Shown here: positions 1-7,820 of the stretch, piece after piece
Layout of the letters: each line of letters starts with the position of its first letter
Numbering within the stretch: the stretch's first letter is position 1
Origin: Saccharospirillum sp040881935
GTDB lineage: Bacteria > Pseudomonadota > Gammaproteobacteria > Pseudomonadales > Natronospirillaceae
Length of the DNA: 64,000 bases
Assembly: GCF_040881935.1 (NCBI RefSeq)
Contig: NZ_JBBECH010000072.1
Span: 15,464-79,463, forward strand
Reading direction: 5' to 3'
Position numbers and translations under genes: made by a program
Notes under the pieces: generated by a model
Seen by the model: only the letters and a program-made list of their open reading frames with translations
Databases searched by the model: none
Told to the model about the DNA's origin: nothing

Positions 1-570
1 TTGCAATTCCTCCTCGCTGTTCGGTGCACCGCGAAACAGTTCCAGCTTGCGCATATCACGGCTGATAACATGGTTGGGCTGTTGCATGCGGTAAACTTCC
101 AGCTTCCAGCGGGTGTTGGCCACCACCATACGGTAGAACAGAATCTTGGTGTGTCTACGCACCCGGGTATAATCGTTCAGCTCACCAAATCCGGTGCCAT
201 CAATCGCCACCAGTTTCACTTCGCCACTGATGGGGTCAGCCACCAGTGTTGCAGTACGATCGACTTTGCAAATCATCGCCAGGGCACCAAAGACATGGCC
301 TGGTGTAATCACACTCAAGGGCTCTCCTTTAATGCTGTTGTCGTCCGGGTAGACCAGTAACTGACCGCGCAGTAGAAAATAGAAGCTGGGGTCGTGATCA
401 CCATGGTGAATGACAATCTCACCCGGATCAGCCGCCATAACACGAGCATATGTGGCCAGAAATTCGGCCTGCTTCGGGTCCACTTCACGCAATTCCCGAA
501 AGAATGAAATACCTCCCAGCAAGTCGTCGATCGAAACGGCTGAAATGTCTTTTAATGCCAGGGTCTTCAT
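1..570 (-). CDS. Cyclic nucleotide-binding domain protein (partial, cut by window edge)
   Basis: The gene runs off the left edge; 190 codons are visible from the ATG at 570. Residues about 20-150 form a Crp/Fnr-type cyclic nucleotide-binding beta-roll: the stretch PGEIVIHHGDHD, then FYFLLRGQLLVY, then a cassette ending KVDRTATLVA, where the Arg and the Ala-Thr pair match the usual phosphate-binding segment although the conserved Glu of that segment is Ala here. Whether a DNA-binding domain or another output domain follows cannot be seen. It is transcribed away from lnt. Binding of cAMP or cGMP is inferred from the fold only; many such domains are orphan sensors. Confidence 0.8.
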   Translation of the reverse strand, partial: MKTLALKDISAVSIDDLLGGISFFRELREVDPKQAEFLATYARVMAADPGEIVIHHGDHDPSFYFLLRGQLLVYPDDNSIKGEPLSVITPGHVFGALAMICKVDRTATLVADPISGEVKLVAIDGTGFGELNDYTRVRRHTKILFYRMVVANTRWKLEVYRMQQPNHVISRDMRKLELFRGAPNSEEELQ

Positions 571-1013
571 CTTATTTTCATACCTTATGCATGTTCATTT
601 TTTAACCGGTTTGTCGGTTCTGTGAAACGAGTGGACCAATGCTAGCCCCTCTGGCCTCCCCTGTGAATCCAATGCGCACAGTTTGGTGAGCTTTCGATGA
701 AAAGCCACTATATCGTCACAGTTTTGGCGGCTGCAGTAGGTTCTGTGCCAGGGGCCGTGTCAGCCAGCGGGTAGGTCTGTCCGGGGTCGGCGTAGATCCG
801 TCCATGGAGCCTTGACTTCGGCATCCATGCCTCAGACTTCCCCGGACAAACCTACCCGCTGGCCGACACTCGCTACTGTGCAACTTCTAAAGAACCGCCT
901 ACAAAGCTTCACCCTTAGCGGTTTTACACCACACGACCACTGTATGACTTCAAAACCTCACCCAGTCTGGGCATTATGCTCTCTGGTTTGTTACCCGTCG
1001 GGTTCCCTCTTCA
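571..1013. other. Intergenic region between the divergent CNBD gene and lnt, holding repeat copy 1
   Basis: 443 bases without a supported gene. Positions 757-869 hold the first copy of the structured repeat. Short open frames here overlap the repeat or lack coding character and I do not call them. I see no clear promoter or Shine-Dalgarno sequence close to the lnt start. Confidence 0.6.
757..869 (+). repeat. Structured intergenic repeat, copy 1
   Basis: Left arm 757-786 and right arm 840-869 are inverted repeats matching at 28 of 30 positions. Between them is a 53-base core with GTCGGCGTAGATCC, the palindrome TCCATGGA, and a small hairpin around GGCATCCATGCC. The arms (containing GCGGGTAGGT) are specific to this copy; the core recurs in five other copies. 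It sits between divergent genes. Confidence 0.93.
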
Positions 1014-2534
1014 ATGACAATTGCCACCTCTGCTTTACGCTCCTCTCTGCCATTAGCCGCACTGGCGCTGTTATCCGGTATTTTATTGCCTCTGTCTCTG
1101 GCTCCCTTTGGTTTCTGGCCTTTAGTGTGGCTCAGCCTCATCGGTTATTTTTGGGTGACCCAGCGTGCTCAAACCGGCAAGCAAGCGTTCTGGCTGGGCT
1201 GGTGTTACGGGGCGGGTTTGTTCGGTGTGGGGATTTCCTGGGTGTATGGCAGCATGCGGACGGTGGCAACGCCCATTCCCCTGTCGGTTCTGATGACAGC
1301 CGTTTTTTGCCTGGCGATTGCCTTATTACCCGGGTTGCAGGCCTGGTTGTACCACCGCTTTTTTAAACAGAGAGCTGCTAGCCGCTGGCTGGCTGCACCC
1401 TTGCTGTGGCTGGTGTTTGAATGGGTCAGAAGCTGGTTGTTTACCGGCATGCCCTGGCTGTTTTCAGGCTATGCGTTGACCGATACCCCGGCCGGGCAGC
1501 TGGCAGCCGTTGTTAGTGTCTATGGTCTTAGTGCCATCATCGCTTTTTCAGCAGCGGCACTGACAATGATTCTGCCGATACAAGCCAGCCCCACACCTAG
1601 GTGGGTACCGGGGATTGGCGCAGCTATTATTCTGATATCCATGGGTTTAGGTGCTGCGCTACCGGCTGATCGCTGGACAGAGGTCATCGACAGCGCCGAG
1701 GTCGTGGCGATTCAAAGCAATGTCGCCCAGGCACAGAAGTGGCAAAGCAGTCAGGTTCGGCCCACGCTGGAGTTTTACAGCGAACAAGCCCGGCGGTTCG
1801 ACTCCGCTGATTTAATGATATGGCCGGAAGCCGCACTCACGGTTCGGCCCGAGCGCATTCCGGCTTACCTTGAAGATCTGGAACGGGTGGGCAATGAGCG
1901 TCAGCAAGGCATTATTACCGGCATTGTTACTCAGGATGAGGATCGCTACTTTAACGCCCTGCTCGGCTTTGGCACGGCGGGTGGGGAGTACCGCAAGCAA
2001 CATCTGGTGCCCTTTGGCGAGTACCTGCCGTTTGAGCAGCAGTTGCGCGGCCTGATCAACTTTTTTAATATCCCGATGTCGACCCTGACGCCTGCCACCG
2101 CGCCACAGACACCGATGCCGTGGATGTATCGAGGCCATGAGCGCAGGCTGGCCCCGGTTATCTGCTATGAGGCGGCCTACCCGGGATTGACCATGGCGCT
2201 CGCCCGGGATTCGGACTTGATGATCATGGTCAGTAACGACGCCTGGTTCGGCGATTCGCTGGCCCCGCACCAGCATTTGCAGATTACCCGGATGCGGGCC
2301 ATCGAGAACAGCCGGGCCATTGTTCGGTCTACCCAGAATGGCATCAGCGCCCTGATTGACGCGAACGGCCAGGTTCTGGAGCGCAGTGAGCAGTTTGAGG
2401 TGGCAGCGGTTGCCGGTAGCGTCAATCTCAGGGAGGGGTTAACCCCGTACCAACGCTGGGGTGGACCTTATTGGGTGCTGTTGCCCCTGGCGGGGCTGGT
2501 TATATCGGGATGGGTCGGACGGCGACGCGGCTGA
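1014..2534 (+). CDS. lnt: Apolipoprotein N-acyltransferase
   Basis: Adds the third acyl chain to the N-terminal cysteine of lipoproteins at the periplasmic face of the inner membrane, the last step of lipoprotein maturation. The protein has 506 residues, the usual length. An N-terminal half with about six hydrophobic segments (residues 10-215) precedes a nitrilase-like domain (about 228-480). The catalytic triad is visible: Glu272 in WPEAAL, Lys328 in YRKQHLVPFGEY and Cys384 in VICYEAAYP. The ATG start gives the expected N-terminus but lacks a clear ribosome binding site. The usual upstream neighbour corC is absent; repeat copy 1 lies upstream. The gene ends directly against the 3' end of rlmJ on the other strand, with no bases between the two stop codons. 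Confidence 0.96.
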   Translation: MTIATSALRSSLPLAALALLSGILLPLSLAPFGFWPLVWLSLIGYFWVTQRAQTGKQAFWLGWCYGAGLFGVGISWVYGSMRTVATPIPLSVLMTAVFCLAIALLPGLQAWLYHRFFKQRAASRWLAAPLLWLVFEWVRSWLFTGMPWLFSGYALTDTPAGQLAAVVSVYGLSAIIAFSAAALTMILPIQASPTPRWVPGIGAAIILISMGLGAALPADRWTEVIDSAEVVAIQSNVAQAQKWQSSQVRPTLEFYSEQARRFDSADLMIWPEAALTVRPERIPAYLEDLERVGNERQQGIITGIVTQDEDRYFNALLGFGTAGGEYRKQHLVPFGEYLPFEQQLRGLINFFNIPMSTLTPATAPQTPMPWMYRGHERRLAPVICYEAAYPGLTMALARDSDLMIMVSNDAWFGDSLAPHQHLQITRMRAIENSRAIVRSTQNGISALIDANGQVLERSEQFEVAAVAGSVNLREGLTPYQRWGGPYWVLLPLAGLVISGWVGRRRG

Positions 2535-3404
2535 TCAGCCGCGTCCCACAGCGCCCTTCCCCGGTGTACCCTTGACCGGATGACGTCGAATGCGAAAAAA
2601 GCCGTCCGATGGTACCTGCAGGGCGGTCATCAGGTCCGGCATCACTTCTTCCATGACCGTATCCAGACCCCAGGGCGGGTTCAATACCATCAAACCACTG
2701 GCGGTCATACCGTGCTCTCGAGAATCGGGGGCGATACCCAGTTCGAACACCTGCATCTCCGCCAGCCCGGTCAGTTGCCGTTCCAGCTTACGCACCCGCT
2801 CACGTTGTACCACCGGAAACCAGACGGCAATAACGGCCGTGGACATCCGCTTCATGGCAAGTTTAACCGCTGTGGCAACCTCTTCGTACTCCGCCTTGAC
2901 CTCGTAAGAGGGGTCAATCAATACAAAGGCACGACGCTCCGGTGCGGGCAATTCCGATATCAATCGCTCCAGGCCATTCTGACGTGCCACCTTGACCGGC
3001 TTTTGGCGACGGAACAGGGCTTCCAATGCTTCATGATCTTTGCTGTGCAGTTCGGTCAGCACCAATTTGTCCTGGGCGCGCAGACACTGGCTGGCGATCC
3101 AGGGCGAACCCGGATACAGATTACCAGCCGCGCCTTCATTAGCCTGTTTGATCAGACCCAGATACTGTTTAACCAGCGGGTGTGTACCAGGTTGCGCCTG
3201 CAACCGGGCTACGCCCTCGGATGCTTCACCGGTTTTCTGGGCCTGAGGCGCCGTCAGCGAATACATGCCCGCTCCGGCATGGGTATCAATGTACCGCAGC
3301 GGGGTGTCTTTGCGGGTCAGGTAATCAAGGCACTGGATCAGAACCAGGTGTTTGAGGACATCGGCGTGGTTGCCTGCATGAAAGGCGTGTCGGTAACTGA
3401 GCAT
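2535..3404 (-). CDS. rlmJ: 23S rRNA (adenine(2030)-N6)-methyltransferase
   Basis: Methylates A2030 of 23S rRNA using S-adenosylmethionine. The 289-residue protein begins MLSYRHAFHAGNHADVLKH, the characteristic RlmJ N-terminus, and has the SAM-binding stretch YIDTHAGAGMYSL near residues 38-50. Motif IV at residues 164-167 reads DPSY where N6-adenine methyltransferases normally have DPPY; the catalytic Asp164 and Tyr167 are kept. A promoter with a palindrome in its spacer lies 31-60 bases upstream of the start codon. The gene is convergent with lnt, stop codon against stop codon. Confidence 0.95.
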   Translation of the reverse strand: MLSYRHAFHAGNHADVLKHLVLIQCLDYLTRKDTPLRYIDTHAGAGMYSLTAPQAQKTGEASEGVARLQAQPGTHPLVKQYLGLIKQANEGAAGNLYPGSPWIASQCLRAQDKLVLTELHSKDHEALEALFRRQKPVKVARQNGLERLISELPAPERRAFVLIDPSYEVKAEYEEVATAVKLAMKRMSTAVIAVWFPVVQRERVRKLERQLTGLAEMQVFELGIAPDSREHGMTASGLMVLNPPWGLDTVMEEVMPDLMTALQVPSDGFFRIRRHPVKGTPGKGAVGRG

Positions 3405-3434
3405 GGGTTAACGTTCTTTGAAAACTGGCCGCGC

Positions 3435-3464
3435 AGTATAGGTGACGGGTCACCGGGCTGTCAT
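3435..3464 (-). promoter_or_regulatory. Candidate rlmJ promoter with palindrome between -35 and -10
   Basis: On the minus strand, ATGACA (3464-3459, 5 of 6 to the -35 consensus) is followed by an 18-base spacer and TATACT (3440-3435, 5 of 6 to the -10 consensus). The spacer contains the perfect inverted repeat GGTGAC-N2-GTCACC (3441-3454), placed as a repressor operator would be. The inferred start lies about 25 bases upstream of the rlmJ ATG. Confidence 0.5.
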
Positions 3465-3568
3465 TGCGCGATTTGAAAACCAGCCGTTTTGTCACGCTGA
3501 CGCTACACCCTGCCAGTAGCAAGGTTTTACAAATACCCGCCCCAGGCCTCGATTTACCGGCATTCCTT

Positions 3569-3596
3569 TTGATTTTACAGGCGTACAAGGTAGAAT
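3569..3596 (+). promoter_or_regulatory. Candidate sigma-70 promoter of the LIV-type transporter operon
   Basis: TTGATT (3569-3574), a 16-base spacer and TAGAAT (3591-3596) match the -35 and -10 consensus at four and five of six positions respectively. It points toward the ABC transporter genes. Confidence 0.4.
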
Positions 3597-3960
3597 CGCC
3601 GGGATTTTTTATCGCGGGGTCTTGCAATCGGGTATGGTTGCAGGGCATCAAAACGACAAGAAGTGACCAGCCATGCTGCTTACGCTTCGGGCGTCCTCAC
3701 TGACGCAACGATCAACAATAAAAAATCAAACATTGATCGAGTTTCCAGTTCTCGAACCTGATCACGACCAGCCACAACAACCAGGTGCCACCGGGATTGA
3801 CCACTCCAATACCCTGCTTGCCTGCCATTGTATAGCGGCTATCACCGACCGGAGCCTTATCCCTCGGGCTGGCGGTGTGTTAACGGAACTGGACAGCACG
3901 ATCACTTGATGCGACCAGTCGCCGCAGAGCGACGGTTGAAGACTGAATGTGGGAGGGTTA

Positions 3961-4743
3961 ATGGGATCCATCATCGAAGTACAGGGCGTATCGAAAGCCT
4001 TTGGCGGCTTGCACGTCATTAACGACTGCTCCATTGCCGTTGAAGAAGGCTCGATTACCGGCCTGATTGGCCCCAACGGGGCCGGTAAATCAACCTTGTT
4101 CAATCTGATCGCCGGTGCGTTTCCGGTCGACAAAGGCACCATCAAGCTGGCGGGAGAAGACATTACCAACCTGCCGTCCAACGTTCTGTTTGAAAAAGGC
4201 CTGCTGCGCACCTTTCAGATCGCTCAGGAATTCACGCACATGTCAGCGCTTGAAAACCTGATGATGGTGCCGCCGAACCAGCCGGGCGAAAACATTTTCA
4301 ATACCTGGTTTCAACCCGGAAAAGTGCGCGACTTTGAAACGGGTGTCCGGCAAAAAGCCATGGATGTCATCGATTTTATCGGTCTCGATCACGTTAAAAA
4401 CGAGCTCGCCGGTAACCTCTCCGGCGGTCAGAAAAAGCTGCTGGAACTGGGCCGCACCATGATGGTGGATGCCAAGGTGGTGTTGCTCGATGAAATAGCC
4501 GCTGGTGTCAACCGAACCCTGCTGCATGATCTGGTCGGTAATATTCAGCGACTGAACCGCGAAATGGGCTACACCTTCCTGGTGATTGAACACGACATGG
4601 ACATGATCGCCGAGCTGTGCGATCCGGTGATCGTACTCGCCCAGGGCAGTGTCATGGTCGAGGGCACCATTGAGGAAATCCGCAATAATCCCCAGGTGAT
4701 TGAAGCCTATTTTGGCAGTGATCCGAACGAGGCCGGAGCGTAA
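3961..4743 (+). CDS. LIV-type amino-acid ABC transporter ATPase (LivG-like)
   Basis: First ATPase of a branched-chain/polar amino-acid (HAAT family) importer. It has 260 residues from the ATG at 3961, chosen because GGGAGGG sits just upstream; a GTG at 3949 overlaps that ribosome binding site. Walker A GPNGAGKST is at residues 37-45, the signature LSGGQ at 153-157 and Walker B VVLLDE at 173-178, followed by IAAGVN, typical of the LivG branch. The stop codon is one base from the next start, so the ATPases and permeases form one operon (G-F-H-M order). The binding protein is not in this operon but probably encoded at 10426-11625. Substrate is not readable from the ATPase. Confidence 0.92.
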   Translation: MGSIIEVQGVSKAFGGLHVINDCSIAVEEGSITGLIGPNGAGKSTLFNLIAGAFPVDKGTIKLAGEDITNLPSNVLFEKGLLRTFQIAQEFTHMSALENLMMVPPNQPGENIFNTWFQPGKVRDFETGVRQKAMDVIDFIGLDHVKNELAGNLSGGQKKLLELGRTMMVDAKVVLLDEIAAGVNRTLLHDLVGNIQRLNREMGYTFLVIEHDMDMIAELCDPVIVLAQGSVMVEGTIEEIRNNPQVIEAYFGSDPNEAGA

Positions 4744-4744
4744 T

Positions 4745-5449
4745 ATGGCACTTATTGAATGCAAAAACATTCATGCCGGTTACGGCGGCATGAACATTCT
4801 CAATGGCGTCAACATGGCCATTGAATCAAGTGAGATTGGCGTGATTGTCGGCCCCAACGGCGCCGGCAAGTCGACTACCCTAAAAGCCATTTTTGGATTG
4901 CTGAATGTGAGCGAGGGCAGCATTGAGTTGCGCGGCGACGACATCACCAACCTGGCACCAGACAAACTGGTACACAAGGGCATGGGCTTTGTCCCTCAGG
5001 AACATAATGTCTTTATCAGCATGACGGTCGAAGAAAACCTGGAAATGGGCGCCTTTATTCGTCGCGATGATTTCAGCTACATGCTCGAACGCGTGTACAG
5101 CTTCTTCCCCGATCTTAAAGACAAACGCAGGCAGCCAGCCGGTGAGCTGTCTGGCGGGCAACGTCAGATGGTCGCCATGGGTCGCGCACTGATGGTTGAG
5201 CCCAGCTTGTTGTTGCTCGATGAACCGACGGCCGGCCTTTCCCCGCTTTACATGAACGAAATTTTTGAGCGGGTTATCGCCATTAACAAAAGCGGCGTCG
5301 GCGTGCTGATGGTTGAACAGAATGCCAAGCAGGCGTTGCGCATTGCACACAAGGGGTTCGTACTGGCAGCGGGCAAAAACCGCTTTACCGATACAGGCCA
5401 AAACCTGCTGAACGATCCGGAAGTGGCTAAAAGCTTCCTGGGTGGCTGA
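4745..5449 (+). CDS. LIV-type amino-acid ABC transporter ATPase (LivF-like)
   Basis: Second ATPase of the importer, 234 residues, starting at the ATG one base after the previous stop codon; an upstream in-frame start would overlap the first ATPase by 44 bases. Walker A GPNGAGKST is at residues 36-44, LSGGQ at 135-139 and Walker B LLLLDEP at 155-161, followed by TAGLSPLYM, the LivF-type D-loop region. It would pair with the LivG-like subunit on the cytoplasmic side. Confidence 0.93.
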   Translation: MALIECKNIHAGYGGMNILNGVNMAIESSEIGVIVGPNGAGKSTTLKAIFGLLNVSEGSIELRGDDITNLAPDKLVHKGMGFVPQEHNVFISMTVEENLEMGAFIRRDDFSYMLERVYSFFPDLKDKRRQPAGELSGGQRQMVAMGRALMVEPSLLLLDEPTAGLSPLYMNEIFERVIAINKSGVGVLMVEQNAKQALRIAHKGFVLAAGKNRFTDTGQNLLNDPEVAKSFLGG

Positions 5450-5468
5450 CGGTTAATAGGAGTCCGTT

Positions 5469-6470
5469 GTGAACGAATTTATTTTCTTTTTTAACAGTGT
5501 GGTTATTAATGGCGCAGTGATTGGCTCAATCTACGCCATGGGAGCCATCGGTGTCACGTTGGTGTTCGGCATTCTGCGCTTCGCTCATTTTGCCCATGCC
5601 GACATGATGACGCTGGGCGCCTTTCTGGTGCTGATCCTGACGGCTCTGTTTCCGGCCGTTGGTCCGGCCATCGGGTTACCTACCGCCTTTGTGATGATGC
5701 CGCTTGCCATGGTGGCGACGGCTTTTATTGCCGTGGGTATCGACAAGCTGTTCTACAAAAAACTGCGGGAAAACAACGTTAAACCGGTCGTTATGGTCAT
5801 GGCGTCGGTCGGCGTCACGCTCATGTTACAGGGGCTGATTCGCTTCTTCGCCGGTACCGGAACGCAGAGCCTCTACATTGACGATCGCAAGGCAATCTTC
5901 CGCATCGACCTGCCGTTTGAATCCGCTTCGCGCAATCTGGTGGTCACCGAACCTCAATTGCTGCTGTTCCTGTCTCTGGTGTTCGCCGTTGTTGCCTTGC
6001 ATCTGTTCCTTAACAAGTCGCGACTTGGCAAAGCCATGCGCGCCATGTCGGATAACCCGGATCTGGCCAAAGTCTCTGGCATCAACACCAACACCGTCGT
6101 CGGTGTTACCTGGATCATCGCCGGTGCACTGGCTTGTGCGGCCGGTACCTTATTGTCACTCGACGTAACGCTGAAACCTGATTTAAGTTTCATGATTCTA
6201 CTACCCATCTTTGCGGCCGCCATTGTCGGCGGTGTGGGTAGCCCTTATGGGGCATTGGCAGGTGGCTTTGTGGTCGGCCTGACAGAAACTCTGGCGGTAT
6301 TCAACTGGACCTTCGTGCTGCGCCCGCTAGAGCAAGCCATCCCCGCGTTGGACTTGCCCAATACCCTGGCGTTTGTGCCCACCGAATACAAAATCACCAT
6401 TCCGTTTTTCATCCTGTTGGCGATTTTAATCTGGCGACCAACCGGCCTGTTTAAAGGGAAGATCATCTGA
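5469..6470 (+). CDS. LIV-type amino-acid ABC transporter permease (LivH-like)
   Basis: Inner-membrane permease of 333 residues with about eight hydrophobic segments. It begins at a GTG preceded by TAGGAG. The N-terminal stretch YAMGAIGVTLVFGILRFAHF and the later GRPxGKAMRA-like loop (LGKAMRAMSDNPDLAKVSGI) are typical of the LivH family. Its stop codon overlaps the start of the LivM-like gene by one base, implying translational coupling and a heterodimeric channel. Confidence 0.92.
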   Translation: MNEFIFFFNSVVINGAVIGSIYAMGAIGVTLVFGILRFAHFAHADMMTLGAFLVLILTALFPAVGPAIGLPTAFVMMPLAMVATAFIAVGIDKLFYKKLRENNVKPVVMVMASVGVTLMLQGLIRFFAGTGTQSLYIDDRKAIFRIDLPFESASRNLVVTEPQLLLFLSLVFAVVALHLFLNKSRLGKAMRAMSDNPDLAKVSGINTNTVVGVTWIIAGALACAAGTLLSLDVTLKPDLSFMILLPIFAAAIVGGVGSPYGALAGGFVVGLTETLAVFNWTFVLRPLEQAIPALDLPNTLAFVPTEYKITIPFFILLAILIWRPTGLFKGKII

Positions 6471-7735
6471 TGCAACTGCCAAAGAAAGACATCATCCTGT
6501 TCAGCCTGCTGGCTGCGTTGATTCTGATCGTATTTGCTTCTCAGGGCTCCGCCTACAGCGTCCGGGTTCTGGCTGAAGCCAGCTGTTACGCCATTCTGGC
6601 GCTGGGCCTGACCATTCAATGGGGTTACGCCGGTCTATTTAACGCGGGCATCATGGGGTTTGTCGCCCTCGGTGGCTTCATTACCATGCTGTTCAGCTTC
6701 CCAACCAACGACGACTTCTGGAGTACTGACCTGCCCGGTCAGTTAGGTGGCGTTGGCCTCAAGGCGTTGCTGTCGATCGCCATCGTTTATGGCCTTACTC
6801 AACTGAAGCGTTTCGGCGTTAGCAAGAAGATTCGCTTGCCGCTTATCATTATTTCTTCTGCCATTCTTTATCTGTGGGTTGTCACCTCTCTGGGTCCAGT
6901 CGCCAAAGCCATTGAATCCGAAGCAGGATTCATCGGCGGTTTCGGTTTGCCGGTCTGGGTCGGCTGGCTGTTTGGCGGTGCTATCGCTGGCGGTATTGCC
7001 TATTTCATTGGCCATATCTGCCTGGGTTTGCGCAGTGACTATCTTGCCATTGCAACGCTGGGCATTGCTGAAATCATCAAGGCGTTTCTGAAAAACGCCG
7101 ATTGGCTAACCCGGGGTACGCTGACGGTATCTCCACTGCCATGGCCTGTGCCACAGGCCGGCGATATCGGCTTTATTGCAGCCCGAGCGGCGTACCTTTC
7201 TGTAACTGCGGTGATGATCGCCGTCATCTACTTCCTGCTCTACCGCGCCTACAACGCCCCCTGGGGTCGTACCATGCGCGCCATCCGCGATAATGAAAAC
7301 TCATCGGCCGCTATGGGCAAAGACGTCAACCGCCGCCGCCTGGAAGTGTTTATTCTGGGCTCGGTGCTGATGGGCATCGGTGGTGCTGCTCTGGTCACCT
7401 TTAATGGCATTTTTGATCCCAGCGGGTTTCTACCTCTGAACCATACCTTTCTGGTCTGGGTAATGGTGATTCTCGGGGGGGCCGGTAACAACAAGGGCAC
7501 CATCTTTGGTGCAGTGTTTATTTATATTATCTGGATCATGTCGGAACCGGCTGCGCTGTTTCTAATCGATATAGCGCGCCAGCTTGGTTCCGCCTGGTTC
7601 GAATGGCAGCCACCCGGTGATCTCGACAGCCGCGCGCTTCAAGCCCGGGTGTTCGTGATCGGTCTGACCATCAGCCTGGTGCTGCGTTACGCACCCAAAG
7701 GACTGTTTCCGGAAAAAGTGGCGCATCACGCCTAA
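6470..7735 (+). CDS. LIV-type amino-acid ABC transporter permease (LivM-like)
   Basis: Second permease, 421 residues, about ten hydrophobic segments. The LivM-family features are present: GYAGLFNAGIMGFVALG near residues 45-60, and the coupling loop APWGRTMRAIRDNENSSAAMGK. It is longer than many LivM proteins through an insertion around residues 90-150. It is the last gene of the operon and is followed by a strong terminator. Confidence 0.92.
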   Translation: MQLPKKDIILFSLLAALILIVFASQGSAYSVRVLAEASCYAILALGLTIQWGYAGLFNAGIMGFVALGGFITMLFSFPTNDDFWSTDLPGQLGGVGLKALLSIAIVYGLTQLKRFGVSKKIRLPLIIISSAILYLWVVTSLGPVAKAIESEAGFIGGFGLPVWVGWLFGGAIAGGIAYFIGHICLGLRSDYLAIATLGIAEIIKAFLKNADWLTRGTLTVSPLPWPVPQAGDIGFIAARAAYLSVTAVMIAVIYFLLYRAYNAPWGRTMRAIRDNENSSAAMGKDVNRRRLEVFILGSVLMGIGGAALVTFNGIFDPSGFLPLNHTFLVWVMVILGGAGNNKGTIFGAVFIYIIWIMSEPAALFLIDIARQLGSAWFEWQPPGDLDSRALQARVFVIGLTISLVLRYAPKGLFPEKVAHHA

Positions 7736-7752
7736 GCTATTAAAAATAGGTT

Positions 7753-7782
7753 AAAAGGGGGAGCTTGCAGCTCCCCTTTTTT
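7753..7782. terminator. Rho-independent terminator between livM-like gene and aspA
   Basis: AAAAGGGGGAGC, a short loop, then GCTCCCCTTTT form a GC-rich hairpin with A-run on one side and T-run on the other, so it can end transcription from both convergent genes. Confidence 0.85.
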
Positions 7783-7820
7783 ATGCTCAATAGTGGGGTA
7801 GGCCATTGGCTCACCGGGCA

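Larger units (their letters stand above)
3405..3960. other. Intergenic region between divergent rlmJ and the LIV-type operon
   Basis: 556 bases holding the rlmJ promoter candidate near 3435-3464 and a plus-strand promoter candidate at 3569-3596. That leaves a leader of about 360 bases before the first transporter gene, in which I find no convincing leader peptide, riboswitch or terminator. A 78-codon open frame at 3673-3909 has no recognisable features and is not called. Confidence 0.5.

Noticed and set aside
812..1366. 184-codon plus-strand frame
   Set aside because: It runs through repeat copy 1 and the start of lnt in another frame and shows no protein features.
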